Shown piece by piece: positions 15,933 through 24,656 of a stretch of 64,000 nt of DNA (its first letter is position 1; every line of letters begins with the position of its first letter). Both the position numbers and the translations under genes were made by a program. The DNA comes from Kangiella geojedonensis (GTDB lineage Bacteria; Pseudomonadota; Gammaproteobacteria; Enterobacterales; Kangiellaceae): assembly GCF_000981765.1 (NCBI RefSeq), contig NZ_CP010975.1:992001-1056000 (forward strand), read 5' to 3'. Under the pieces are notes generated by a model, which was given only the letters and a program-made list of their open reading frames with translations, had not been told where the DNA came from and did no database searches.

Positions 15933-17067
15933 TTACCAACATCTCTTTTATCTGCTCTACGATTTCTTTAATAACTGTTTTATCAAACTCTTTAATTCGC
16001 GGTGTGTGAATATGCCCTGTGGGGACTTTAGTACCAAGCTTATTGCCGAGATTGACGGTTCGGTAAGAGATTTCATTGGAGAGATAGCCACCACCGCCGC
16101 CTTCGACGGCTATTGCGTCTTTTAATTCTTCTAAGCTATTGGGCTTGAAGGTTTTTTCAATCGTTGTGACTTCTCGATTATCGTTAATTTTATACTTACC
16201 CTCGGTTTTCATCATGGCTTCATAGGGTAGCGAAAACTCAACAAACTCTGGGCCCTCTAAGTGCTTTTCACCTATTTTGCCGATAACCGGTTTTGCTGCT
16301 GAACCACCTGAGTAGATATTATTGTTATCAGGTGCTGAGGACGAGCGGCGACGTCCTGGGAAATGTTCTAAATCAAAATGCTCACGGCCCATACTGATGG
16401 TGGCGAGCATGTCGATGGAATTGTTTTCTAAGAAGGGTTCGACGACTTTCTCGACGATACCTTCATCAAAATCTTGGTAGCGTACGGGGAACATGGCCGC
16501 TTGGATTTCGATGGTTTTGTCACCGCTTTCGATGATGGTGTTATCTAAGCGAAGTGCCGCGACTCCAGAAGGGTTGCTTTGCTTGATATTCCTGTCGAGT
16601 AGAAAAGGGTCAAAGCCAGTGATTAGAATTTTAATATCTGAATCTTGATTAAAGCTTAAGGTGCTGTAGCCTCTGGAAACTTGATCAATGATGGTTTCCA
16701 GTTCATGTATTTGTGACTCTTCAAGTGGTTTAACAAGCTCTTCTGTGCGCAGGGCTTTGGTCATTTTCAAGCGAGCCCAGTAAAGCGGGCGATCGTCAAA
16801 TGTCGAGTCCGATGCCTGTAAATCTTTGACTGCTATTTGCCACAACGCCTCTGCGTATTGGGTGGTCATGGCGAGCGTCTTATCAAAGCCTGGGCTGTTT
16901 CTGAGTTCGCGTTTAAAAGTTTCTACCGTCTCGTCATAGCGGCTTACAACCTCGGGGAGTTGTTCTGCCGCTTCGGCTAAGCGCTTCTCTTCAATTGTAA
17001 GCTCGGTGCAAGCAAATAGTGCGGGCGTTGCTAACAGTAATGTTAGCGCTAGATATAGTATGCGCAT
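15907..17067 (-). CDS. Lipoprotein with a peptidase C15 (pyroglutamyl peptidase)-like domain lacking the catalytic Cys
   Basis: About 386 residues. A lipoprotein signal (MRILYLALTLLLATPALFAC, lipobox LFAC) and a helical N-terminal region of about 125 residues precede a domain with pyroglutamyl-peptidase I landmarks. These are ILITGFDPF, NPSG, the Glu-bearing segment FDLEHFPGRRR, APDNNN and the terminal GHIHTP with its His. Where the family has AGxYxCN, this protein reads GGGGGYLSN, so the nucleophile Cys is Ser (codon 16078-16080). Canonical C15 enzymes are cytosolic and about 215 residues; a lipidated, extended, Cys-less form is unusual. It may be a binding protein or a Ser variant. The ATG at 17067 is preferred over TTG at 17073. 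Confidence 0.75.
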   Translation of the reverse strand: MRILYLALTLLLATPALFACTELTIEEKRLAEAAEQLPEVVSRYDETVETFKRELRNSPGFDKTLAMTTQYAEALWQIAVKDLQASDSTFDDRPLYWARLKMTKALRTEELVKPLEESQIHELETIIDQVSRGYSTLSFNQDSDIKILITGFDPFLLDRNIKQSNPSGVAALRLDNTIIESGDKTIEIQAAMFPVRYQDFDEGIVEKVVEPFLENNSIDMLATISMGREHFDLEHFPGRRRSSSAPDNNNIYSGGSAAKPVIGKIGEKHLEGPEFVEFSLPYEAMMKTEGKYKINDNREVTTIEKTFKPNSLEELKDAIAVEGGGGGYLSNEISYRTVNLGNKLGTKVPTGHIHTPRIKEFDKTVIKEIVEQIKEMLVNGVTQPEK

Positions 17068-17096
17068 GTCCAAGTCCCATTTAAAACTAGACTAAA

Positions 17097-17321
17097 TTAA
17101 AAACCTTTCCATAATTTGGATTGTTTTTCTTCGTAATCGGGATTATCGCGTTTGGCGTTAATCTCTTCGTATTTTTGTCGCTCAGCTTGGCGGGCAGGGG
17201 AGTCTGGCTGAATGGTCTCATCAAGCTCTTCAAGAAACTGAGTAATCTCGCTTTTGTAGCCAGACTTAGTGACTTTCTGCTTATCGCTATCACTAGTCTT
17301 ATCGTTATTTCGTTGACTCAT
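17097..17321 (-). CDS. Small hydrophilic hypothetical protein
   Basis: 74 residues, not assigned to a named family. It is highly charged, with a Lys/Asp/Ser-rich start and then a helical segment ITQFLEELDETIQPDSPARQ, and ends KLWKGF. It has no signal peptide, Cys or membrane segment. The gene sits alone between the asnS terminator and the C15-like lipoprotein gene, starting 46 bp after the terminator hairpin and ending 29 bp before the next start, so it may be co-transcribed with the lipoprotein. Coding is supported by composition and position only. Confidence 0.6.
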   Translation of the reverse strand: MSQRNNDKTSDSDKQKVTKSGYKSEITQFLEELDETIQPDSPARQAERQKYEEINAKRDNPDYEEKQSKLWKGF

Positions 17322-17365
17322 GCCTGTTCCTTACGGTGTATGACTTCATTGACTATATCAGCATA

Positions 17366-17395
17366 TAAAAAAGGCTGCAAAAATGCAGCCTTTTC
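17366..17395 (-). terminator. Intrinsic terminator of asnS
   Basis: On the minus strand AAGGCTGCA-TTTT-TGCAGCCTT is followed by TTTTTA, 15 bp after the asnS stop codon. Confidence 0.9.
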
Positions 17396-17409
17396 GATTA
17401 GGAAGCTGT

Positions 17410-18807
17410 TTAGAACTTCACGTTATTCGGTACCCGAGGGAACGGAATAACATCACGAATATTGGCGACGCCCGTAACGTAAGACACGCAACGGTCGAAA
17501 CCTAAGCCGAAACCTGCGTGAGGCACTGTGCCATAACGACGTAGGTCACGGTACCACCAGTAATGCTCAGCCGGTAAGCCCATCTCTGCAATACGCTTAT
17601 CGAGAACGTCTAAACGCTCCTCACGCTGTGCGCCACCGATGATTTCACCAATGCCCGGTGCTAGAACGTCCATCGCGGCAACGGTTTTCTCGTCATCGTT
17701 AAGACGCATGTAGAAGGCTTTGATGTCTTTCGGGTAGTTCATCACAACGGTAGGGCGGCCTACATGCTCTTCAGCGATGAAACGCTCATGCTCAGACTGT
17801 AGGTCAATACCCCATTCAACCGGATATTCGAACTTTTTGTCTGACTTTTTCAGGATGTCGATCACGTCAGTGTAGTCCATGCGCTCGAATTTATTGTCGA
17901 TAACGTTGCGTAAACGATTGATGCATTCGCTGTCGACGCGTTGCTGGAAGAACTCCATGTCGTCTTCACGCTCGTTTAATACCGCTTCGAACACGTAACG
18001 CATCATGTCTTCTGCTAGATCAGCGTTATCGTTCAAGTCGGCAAACGCAATTTCCGGCTCAACCATCCAGAACTCCGCTAAGTGGCGGCTGGTGTTTGAG
18101 TTTTCCGCACGGAACGTCGGGCCAAAGGTATACACCTTTGACATGGCCATACAATAAGCTTCGACGTTTAACTGGCCAGAAACCGTTAGGAACGACTCTG
18201 AACCAAAGAAGTCTTTGCTGTAATCAATGTTGCCTTTGTCATCTTTCGGCAGGTTCATTTGATCCAGCGTACTGACACGGAACATTTCACCAGCGCCTTC
18301 GGCGTCCGAGGCGGTGATGATCGGCGTATGAATCCAGTTAAAGCCGTTTTCATGGAAGAAACGGTGAACGGCCTGCGCGATAGTGTTGCGCACGCGTGCT
18401 ACGGCACCTGAAATATTAGTACGAGGGCGTAGGTGAGCGTTATCACGTAAAAACTCCATGCTGTGGCGCTTAGGCTGCATTGGGTAGGTGTCAGGATCTT
18501 CAACCCAGCCTAATACTTCAACTGTTGTCGCTTGGATTTCAAACGACTGACCTTTGCCTTGCGACTCGACCAATTTACCGGTGATTTTTACGGCGCAACC
18601 AGCGGTTAACTTAATCACTTCAGAGCTGTAATTCTCAATAGTATTGTCGACCACGGCTTGGATAGGATTAAAACAGCTGCCATCATGCACGTTGATGAAT
18701 GATAATCCAGCTTTTGAGTCGCGACGAGTGCGAACCCACCCTTGGACGGTGACTTCTTCACCAATGCCTGGTTTCCCCGCTAGGGCATCGACAATAGTTA
18801 CTAACAT
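17410..18807 (-). CDS. asnS: Asparaginyl-tRNA synthetase
   Basis: A 465-residue class IIb aminoacyl-tRNA synthetase, charging tRNA-Asn. The N-terminal OB fold ([20 protein letters not shown]) binds the anticodon. The catalytic core has motif 2 around [22 protein letters not shown] in outline, and motif 3 [15 protein letters not shown] with the following [10 protein letters not shown]. The length is normal (E. coli 466). It is monocistronic with its own terminator. Nothing unusual. Confidence 0.97.
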   Translation of the reverse strand: MLVTIVDALAGKPGIGEEVTVQGWVRTRRDSKAGLSFINVHDGSCFNPIQAVVDNTIENYSSEVIKLTAGCAVKITGKLVESQGKGQSFEIQATTVEVLGWVEDPDTYPMQPKRHSMEFLRDNAHLRPRTNISGAVARVRNTIAQAVHRFFHENGFNWIHTPIITASDAEGAGEMFRVSTLDQMNLPKDDKGNIDYSKDFFGSESFLTVSGQLNVEAYCMAMSKVYTFGPTFRAENSNTSRHLAEFWMVEPEIAFADLNDNADLAEDMMRYVFEAVLNEREDDMEFFQQRVDSECINRLRNVIDNKFERMDYTDVIDILKKSDKKFEYPVEWGIDLQSEHERFIAEEHVGRPTVVMNYPKDIKAFYMRLNDDEKTVAAMDVLAPGIGEIIGGAQREERLDVLDKRIAEMGLPAEHYWWYRDLRRYGTVPHAGFGLGFDRCVSYVTGVANIRDVIPFPRVPNNVKF

Positions 18808-18881
18808 AGTGTTAAGCTCCGTTTCGGCTTATAAGGTTATTGTGTTTAGGTGTTACACGTTCAAAAAGAGGAGGTATTGTA

Positions 18882-19079
18882 TTAGAACTTTAATTTGCCT
18901 TCCATTTTTAGACGGAAATTGACCGCTTTTTTTTCATTATCAGAAAAATTATGCCAATTTAGGACCTCATCAAAGGTTCTACCACAGCCACGACAGACTT
19001 CGTCACCTAAAACGGTGCTACAGGTACCGATGCAAGGTGAGGCGGTTGGGCTACGTTTGCCTTTGGTGGAAATGGACAC
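18882..19079 (-). CDS. DUF1289 small Cys-rich protein
   Basis: 65 residues. The core SPCIGTCSTVLGDEVCRGCGRTFDEVLNW has four Cys in the C-x3-C-x7-C-x2-C arrangement of DUF1289 proteins, presumed to bind zinc or an Fe-S centre; the function is unknown. The length is typical. It lies 74 bp upstream of asnS on the same strand and could be transcribed with it. The divergent free-methionine sulfoxide reductase starts 210 bp away. Confidence 0.85.
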   Translation of the reverse strand: MSISTKGKRSPTASPCIGTCSTVLGDEVCRGCGRTFDEVLNWHNFSDNEKKAVNFRLKMEGKLKF

Positions 19080-19288
19080 GCTATTTTCTCCTAGAACTCT
19101 CTGAAAGACTCAATACAGCACTTATGTTACCGCGAGAATTTGCGCATGGCTAGTGGTAAAACTATCAAATTAACACTATATCTAGTTATTCGCTTTAGTT
19201 ATTAGGACAGGCCGAAAATCCGCTTGTCATGACCTAAATAGTGGGCTATTGTGCGCAAACTTATCTATTTAACCGTCTAAGAGCCTAT

Positions 19289-19798
19289 ATGTTCGAGCTT
19301 GATAGTAGCCAGATTGAAGAATATCGAAAAGACAAACCTGAATATTATCGCCAGTTAGCGTTACAGCTTGGCGCGTTATTAGGGGAAGACACCAATGTTG
19401 TGACCAATATGGCGCAAACGTCGGCTTTTATCTATCAAATGGTCCCAGATTTGAATTGGTCCGGATTTTATGTGGCTAATCCAGACAAGCCTAACCACCT
19501 AATTCTAGGGCCATATCAGGGCAAAGTTGCCTGCGTACATATTCCGTTTGGGCGAGGCGTTTGTGGTGCGGCAGCTGAAAGTCAGCAGACCCAGTTAATC
19601 AAAGACGTCAATCAATTCAGTGGGCACATTGCTTGTGATGCTGCGTCACAAAGTGAAGTGGTGGTGCCGTTGATCGTTGATGGTGTTGTAAAGGGTGTGT
19701 TGGATATCGACAGCCCACTCGTCGAACGATTTGATAAAGATGATGCAAGGGGCTTTGAGTCTCTCGCTCAGGTCTTTATCGAGAAGAGTGACCTTTAA
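19289..19798 (+). CDS. msrC: Free methionine-(R)-sulfoxide reductase (GAF domain)
   Basis: 169 residues from the ATG at 19289; the frame extends 16 codons further upstream with no support. The single GAF domain has the three redox Cys of fRMsr at 82, 92 and 116, in KVACVHIPFGRGVCGAAAE and HIACDAAS. This is the same spacing as E. coli Cys84, Cys94 and Cys118. The enzyme reduces free L-methionine-R-sulfoxide using thioredoxin, protecting the amino-acid pool from oxidation. It is monocistronic and ends at a terminator shared with the convergent TPR gene. Confidence 0.92.
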   Translation: MFELDSSQIEEYRKDKPEYYRQLALQLGALLGEDTNVVTNMAQTSAFIYQMVPDLNWSGFYVANPDKPNHLILGPYQGKVACVHIPFGRGVCGAAAESQQTQLIKDVNQFSGHIACDAASQSEVVVPLIVDGVVKGVLDIDSPLVERFDKDDARGFESLAQVFIEKSDL

Positions 19799-19826
19799 AA
19801 AAGCCTAAGTTAAGAAGCACAATGAA

Positions 19827-19853
19827 AAAAGACGACATTTAGTCGTCTTTTTT
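19827..19853 (+). terminator. Bidirectional terminator between msrC and the TPR gene
   Basis: AAAGACGAC-ATTTA-GTCGTCTTT has A-runs before and T-runs after, so it can act on both strands. The TAA stop of the minus-strand TPR gene (19839-19841) lies within the loop and first stem bases. Confidence 0.88.
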
Positions 19854-21947
19854 ATCACCATCACTTTTCTTTTGTTTTTGATCGTCATCCTCACTGTCAG
19901 GCTTGTCATCCGACTCCTTGTCAGATGATTGACTATCCGGTTGTTCTTCTTCGGTATCGGCCTCGCTGTTGTTTTGCGGGCTGTTTTTGTCTGATGCCTT
20001 ACTGTCAACTTTGTCAGCGTGTTTTTCTATTAACTTCTTAGCGACTTCGTTGTCTTTGTCGAGAGCCAGAAGCTTTTTAGACTCGTTTATACATTCATCG
20101 TATTCACGTGCTGCGCAGTGGATTTTAGCACGCAACTCACGGGCATCAATGTAAGAACTATCACGGTCGAGCAGGTCTTTCAGAATGACCAAGCTTTCTT
20201 GCTTATTGCCTAGGTCTGACTCAAGCTTTGCTAGCGCAAATGCAGAGTGCAGGTTCTTTTCATCAAGCTCAAAAGCTTCTGTGTAAGCCGCTCGGGCGAG
20301 ATCGTTTTGCCCAATTGCGTGGTGTGCTTGCGCTTTAAGTTCTAACGCCTCGATATCTTTAGAGTGATTCTCAAGAAGCTTATTGATGATATTAATAGCT
20401 TCTTGGTAACGCTCGAACTTGAAGCTTTCTTTAGCGTAAATAAAAGCCACGCGTCTGCTTTCTGGATAAATATTAAAAGCATGCTTGAGGCTATTAAAAC
20501 CAGCAACTTGCTCGCCATTGTGCAATTGTAATTGACCATTAATTAAATGAGCCTCAGCGCTGTTAGGCAGTTTTTCTGCAATAGTCTCTGCAACTGCTTG
20601 AGCTTCCTGATACGCTTCCGTTAAGAGTAGGCCGCGTGCGTACTCTAACTGGCTCGGCCAACCAACGACGGGATGCTCAAAGATATCTTTATCCAGTCCA
20701 TCAAGGTACTTTTTGTCTTTTTGGATAACTGCTAGCTTTAGCCGTAAGTATTGATAAAGTTCTTCATTATCAAACTTTTTCTCTTTCTCGATATCTTTAG
20801 CGATGTCTTCGGCTTTATCGTACTCTTCGTCACTAAGAGCTTTGATCAATTCGATGAGTTGTTCTTCGTCATTGTCAGGCTGTTTAATACCGCTGGCAAT
20901 TTTGTCTGCACGTTCAAGATTTCCAGCCGCTAAATAGTTAATGCTTTGCATCAAGGCTGTTTCTACTATGTCGCTAGAGCGCTTTCGAGCTTCCTTATAA
21001 CCCTCTTCGGCTTTGGCAAACATCAATTGGGAGAACAAGTAATTGGCTCGTTTAAGCGCTGGTTTGTAACGGTTTGGGGCTAAAGAAACAGACTTGCGAT
21101 AGGTTTCAAGCACTTCTTCTTGTGAAAACTTAGGGATTTCTTGTTGGGCTTCAGCCAAGCTTAACCAGGTAGTGCTGTTAGTCGGCTGGTACTCAATAGA
21201 TTTACTGAAGCGTTTAGCGGCTTCTTCGTATTTACCGAGTTTGTAATAAGCTTCACCAAGGTTTCGGTAAGACTTCGCTTTACGGCGACCACTGGTGGTA
21301 TTAATCGCATACTTAAAAGCTTTTACAGCTTTTTCGTACTCTTTAGCATCGTTCAGCAAGAGGCCATAGTTAATGGCACTTGCTTGATGATGTGGGAAGC
21401 GTTCGAGTTGTCCTTGGTAGGCACGAATAGCTCGCTCGGTTTTGTTATCTTTCGTTAACGCCAGAGCGTAATAAAACCCTGGACGTTCCTGGTGACGCAT
21501 AGAGCGAGGTAGCTTGCCAATCAGTGTATGTGTTTTTTCATAATCACCATTAGAGAAAAACTGCAGGGCGGCTTTAAACAATATTTTGTTTTTGTCGCCT
21601 TCGCTGAAGCCTTTTAAGGGATCAATGCGGTGTATTCTCCACAGTACTTTCTTTGAAAAATCCATATCTGAGAGTGCCAAAACGGTTTCTTTTACCACAT
21701 CTTCAGTAATATCATCTTGATCGGCTTGATCCTCTGGACTCGGTGCAGGAATATCAAATTCATCGTCATCACTACCCGAGTCAACGCTTTCGCTTGAGCC
21801 ATCGTCAACGTCAATTTGGATCAGGGTACCGTCATTAATGACTTCGCGTTCATTGCGTTCAATAATGACTAAACCAATAGTTAGAAGTAGGGCAATCGCA
21901 CATAATGCCGGTGCTGACAGCCCTTTATTATATTTAGGTGTTGTCAC
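19839..21947 (-). CDS. Membrane-anchored TPR-repeat protein
   Basis: 702 residues. An N-terminal anchor (GLSAPALCAIALLLTIGLVIIE, about 9-30) is followed by an acidic Ser/Asp linker (about 45-80) and many tetratricopeptide repeats (e.g. AKSYRNLGEAYYKLGKYEEAAKRF in outline, NSTTWLSLAEAQ). The last 60 residues are very low complexity, Asp/Ser/Lys-rich. TPR arrays bind proteins, so this is probably a periplasmic scaffold. Its start codon lies inside the last 14 bp of the transglutaminase/ATP-grasp fusion gene, implying translational coupling and a shared process, perhaps peptide or envelope-polymer modification. The function is unknown. Confidence 0.85.
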   Translation of the reverse strand: MTTPKYNKGLSAPALCAIALLLTIGLVIIERNEREVINDGTLIQIDVDDGSSESVDSGSDDDEFDIPAPSPEDQADQDDITEDVVKETVLALSDMDFSKKVLWRIHRIDPLKGFSEGDKNKILFKAALQFFSNGDYEKTHTLIGKLPRSMRHQERPGFYYALALTKDNKTERAIRAYQGQLERFPHHQASAINYGLLLNDAKEYEKAVKAFKYAINTTSGRRKAKSYRNLGEAYYKLGKYEEAAKRFSKSIEYQPTNSTTWLSLAEAQQEIPKFSQEEVLETYRKSVSLAPNRYKPALKRANYLFSQLMFAKAEEGYKEARKRSSDIVETALMQSINYLAAGNLERADKIASGIKQPDNDEEQLIELIKALSDEEYDKAEDIAKDIEKEKKFDNEELYQYLRLKLAVIQKDKKYLDGLDKDIFEHPVVGWPSQLEYARGLLLTEAYQEAQAVAETIAEKLPNSAEAHLINGQLQLHNGEQVAGFNSLKHAFNIYPESRRVAFIYAKESFKFERYQEAINIINKLLENHSKDIEALELKAQAHHAIGQNDLARAAYTEAFELDEKNLHSAFALAKLESDLGNKQESLVILKDLLDRDSSYIDARELRAKIHCAAREYDECINESKKLLALDKDNEVAKKLIEKHADKVDSKASDKNSPQNNSEADTEEEQPDSQSSDKESDDKPDSEDDDQKQKKSDGDKKDD

Positions 21948-24342
21948 GTGCCGTCTCCATTTCTCCAGAAAAACCTTTGTGCTGAACGTTTTGTATTTCT
22001 AAGCCAGGTCGACCATTGACCTCAAGCACCATAGGTCCCAACTTTTCATCAATACAAATATCAACGCCAATGTAACCAAGCGGGATGGCTTTTTGAGAGT
22101 TCTCTGCTATCTGCTTGATTTTATTCCAGAATGGAACCTGTACACCAACGATATCATAGCCAGTATCAGGGTGAGCTTTGAGCTCTTTACCTTTAAAACT
22201 ACACTTAGTCGTGATGCCGGTTTCAATGTCCACGCTCAGGCCGATCGCACCTTGGTGAAGGTTGGCTTTACCGTCGGAAAGTTTGGTTGGAACTCGCAAC
22301 ATACAGCTGATGATTTTTTGATTACACAAAATAACTCGGATATCACTTAAGCCTAAATTGGCAATTTTAGAGATACCATGGTGTTCAATCAAAAGTGGTT
22401 CGATATAAGCTGTGTCTGGTTGACCATCCTGAGCAAAGTTACCAGTAATAATCTCAGACACATGGTAGCGAATATCAACCAGACTCAAGCGCTTGCCTGA
22501 GGTGGTGACAAACGTGCCATCGTCATTTTTCACAATGACTAAGATGCCGTTACCTTGTGAGCCGCGGTTTGGCTTCACTACAAAACTATTGAAGTCTCTT
22601 AAGTGTTCAACAAACTCATCAAGATTTCTGAAGCTATCACACATGTCCAGCGTTTGCGGTACAGGGACGCCATGTTGCAGCAGTACTTTTTTAGTTTCGA
22701 TTTTGTCGATTGCTAACTGAAGTAATTTGCGTTCGTTAAGGCGATAAACGTAATCACGGTTACGCTGGTTAATTCCCAGTGTATTATTTTGCTTATTGAT
22801 ACCTTTAAAGCGCATGTATTCTGAAATACGCAAACCTGTCCATTGACCGATAAAGATCTGAGCGGCCATAACGAGTAGTAAGGTTTCTGGGAACAAGGCA
22901 AAGAAACTCTGTAAAGTGATAGAGGAGAAGGCCAAGTAGCAAACCGTGATCATCACAATACTGCCCATGCTGGTTATAAAGAGCTCACCCCAGTTGTTAT
23001 CTTGGGTCATATTGCTTAAGCGTTCAGCAATGAATGAGATAATAACTACAGGGAATAGTGTCATCATGCCCATCTGTAATGGCGTTTGCTCTCCAAGCAC
23101 CATGAAAATACCAATAAACAAGATGGTGTTTAGCGTGATGATCGCTGCTAGTCGAGGTATTTTGAGTAGCTTATGTTTATCAAAGTACATCTGGCCTAAC
23201 CAAGCGGTTAGAAGCACGCCAATAAAGCCGATTAAGCCCATCCAGAACCCAGTATAAACACAAGCCGCTGAGACCAGCATCGGCATGAAAATACCAAAGG
23301 TTTTGATGCCAAAGACATTTCGAGCAAATGATATCAATAGGGCTACGAACGGAAACAGTAAGAAAATCCCTGCTGTTTTATTCTCGATGCCGAGTTTTGC
23401 CAGTAGCGAGGCGGCATTAAAGAAAGCACCTTCGTCATTATCAAAGCGAAGTAACGGAGCAGCAATGTGCTCACGTTTAATATCAAAAATGTAATCAAAG
23501 TTGATATTACGGGTATGACTAAAGAGCGCTTGATCGTCGATATAAAGCTCAAGGTAATGGTGCGGGATTTGCGCAAAGTAATCATTGAGCGGATCAAACG
23601 GAACCCAGTGACCTTGAACATAAGCTTCTACCCATTGGTGTGAGGTTTTCTTCTTGCTGGTTTCGAGGATTACACCGCCAACAAGGCGCGTTGGAATTCC
23701 ATTTAGACGTGCTAAAGCCGCGAATAGACGGCTTTTACCGTTACAGCTTGCACGCTTCAATATCATTGTGGTGATGGCGTCAGTGGTACCTTTAAAAGGC
23801 GCGCCTTCAATTTCATTGTAGGTATAGTCGTGAATAGCCCTTAAGGTTGAGAGTAGTTTTCTTTCCTTTGGCTGGATATTCATCCACAACTCTAGAATAC
23901 GCGGGTCATTGACCTGAATAACGTCAGTTGGCTCCAACCAGCGCTTTAAATGCGGCGGGTAGTCAGTAGGGATGTCCAACTCAGGATCAATTTCATACTT
24001 TTGTTCACGAGACGAAATGATGGCGCTGTAGCGGATTGGCGTAGTTGAAAAGCCCGTCCAAATACCTTGACGACCGACCAGAGATTCATCGTTAGTGAAC
24101 TCTAGGGTTCCCGACTGCAATGACTCATTGACCACTTCTTGGCGATCATTGGTCAAAGGAAGGTAGGTGCGGTTGACGATATCTTCGTTACCCGCATCAA
24201 AAGTCATGGTTAAAGAGTAGCGGTGCAGTAACTCAGCACCGAGCTGTTTTACGTGCGATGGCTGCCACCAAAAGTGTAGGGCAAGCAAGGTCAAACCAAG
24301 CAAGGCAAACCATACTGAAGGTCGATTTAGATTTTTTAGCAT
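21934..24342 (-). CDS. Fused transglutaminase-like / 7TM / ATP-grasp membrane protein
   Basis: 802 residues with three parts. An N-terminal TM (about 11-28) leads to a periplasmic transglutaminase-like domain with a complete Cys200-His235-Asp250 set (RASCNGKSR, TSHQWVEAYV, PFDPLNDY). A membrane block of about seven helices spans roughly 320-510. A cytosolic ATP-grasp domain spans about 530-802 (FVVKPNRGSQGNGILVI, YIGVDICIDE, LEVNGRPGLEI), of the kind annotated as alpha-L-glutamate-ligase-like. In relatives I recall these as two adjacent genes, a 7TM protein with an often inactive transglutaminase and a separate ATP-grasp protein. Here they form one chain and the triad looks intact. The TPR partner overlaps by 14 bp. 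Confidence 0.85.
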   Translation of the reverse strand: MLKNLNRPSVWFALLGLTLLALHFWWQPSHVKQLGAELLHRYSLTMTFDAGNEDIVNRTYLPLTNDRQEVVNESLQSGTLEFTNDESLVGRQGIWTGFSTTPIRYSAIISSREQKYEIDPELDIPTDYPPHLKRWLEPTDVIQVNDPRILELWMNIQPKERKLLSTLRAIHDYTYNEIEGAPFKGTTDAITTMILKRASCNGKSRLFAALARLNGIPTRLVGGVILETSKKKTSHQWVEAYVQGHWVPFDPLNDYFAQIPHHYLELYIDDQALFSHTRNINFDYIFDIKREHIAAPLLRFDNDEGAFFNAASLLAKLGIENKTAGIFLLFPFVALLISFARNVFGIKTFGIFMPMLVSAACVYTGFWMGLIGFIGVLLTAWLGQMYFDKHKLLKIPRLAAIITLNTILFIGIFMVLGEQTPLQMGMMTLFPVVIISFIAERLSNMTQDNNWGELFITSMGSIVMITVCYLAFSSITLQSFFALFPETLLLVMAAQIFIGQWTGLRISEYMRFKGINKQNNTLGINQRNRDYVYRLNERKLLQLAIDKIETKKVLLQHGVPVPQTLDMCDSFRNLDEFVEHLRDFNSFVVKPNRGSQGNGILVIVKNDDGTFVTTSGKRLSLVDIRYHVSEIITGNFAQDGQPDTAYIEPLLIEHHGISKIANLGLSDIRVILCNQKIISCMLRVPTKLSDGKANLHQGAIGLSVDIETGITTKCSFKGKELKAHPDTGYDIVGVQVPFWNKIKQIAENSQKAIPLGYIGVDICIDEKLGPMVLEVNGRPGLEIQNVQHKGFSGEMETARDNT

Positions 24343-24656
24343 ATGAGGCCGACGTTAATCCCAAAGGTTATAAGCAAGCAAAAGTCTGTAAATACAGTGA
24401 GATATGAACCTTCACTTGTCGATAAAGTGAGGCAATTGTAAAGCATTGTCGCATTATCGGTGTGAAAAGGCTCACAAGTTACAAACCGTAAAAAAGTTAA
24501 AACTTCTCTATTAATAGCCCCTAAATGCAAATAAAATTTGATATACGAGCGTTTATTTTACGCTAAGTTTCGTTTCTAGCTACTGAATTTTATATGGTTG
24601 TACCATTGGCTGAACAGTGGCTTAACTGTACAGCCAATGGTGATGCCCACCTATTT
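24343..24656. other. Intergenic region between kynA and the transglutaminase fusion gene
   Basis: 314 bp without a supported gene. It should hold the promoter of the fusion gene on its left and the 3' end signals of kynA on its right, including the long hairpin at 24602-24641. I see no convincing -35/-10 pair. Confidence 0.5.
24602..24641 (-). repeat. Long two-step hairpin downstream of kynA
   Basis: ACCATTGGCTG (24602-24612) pairs perfectly with CAGCCAATGGT (24631-24641). After one unpaired A on each side, ACAGT (24614-24618) pairs with ACTGT (24625-24629) around a GGCTTA loop. It lies 15 bp beyond the kynA stop but has no T-run, so it is more likely an mRNA 3' end stabiliser or a protein site than a classical terminator. 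Confidence 0.6.
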
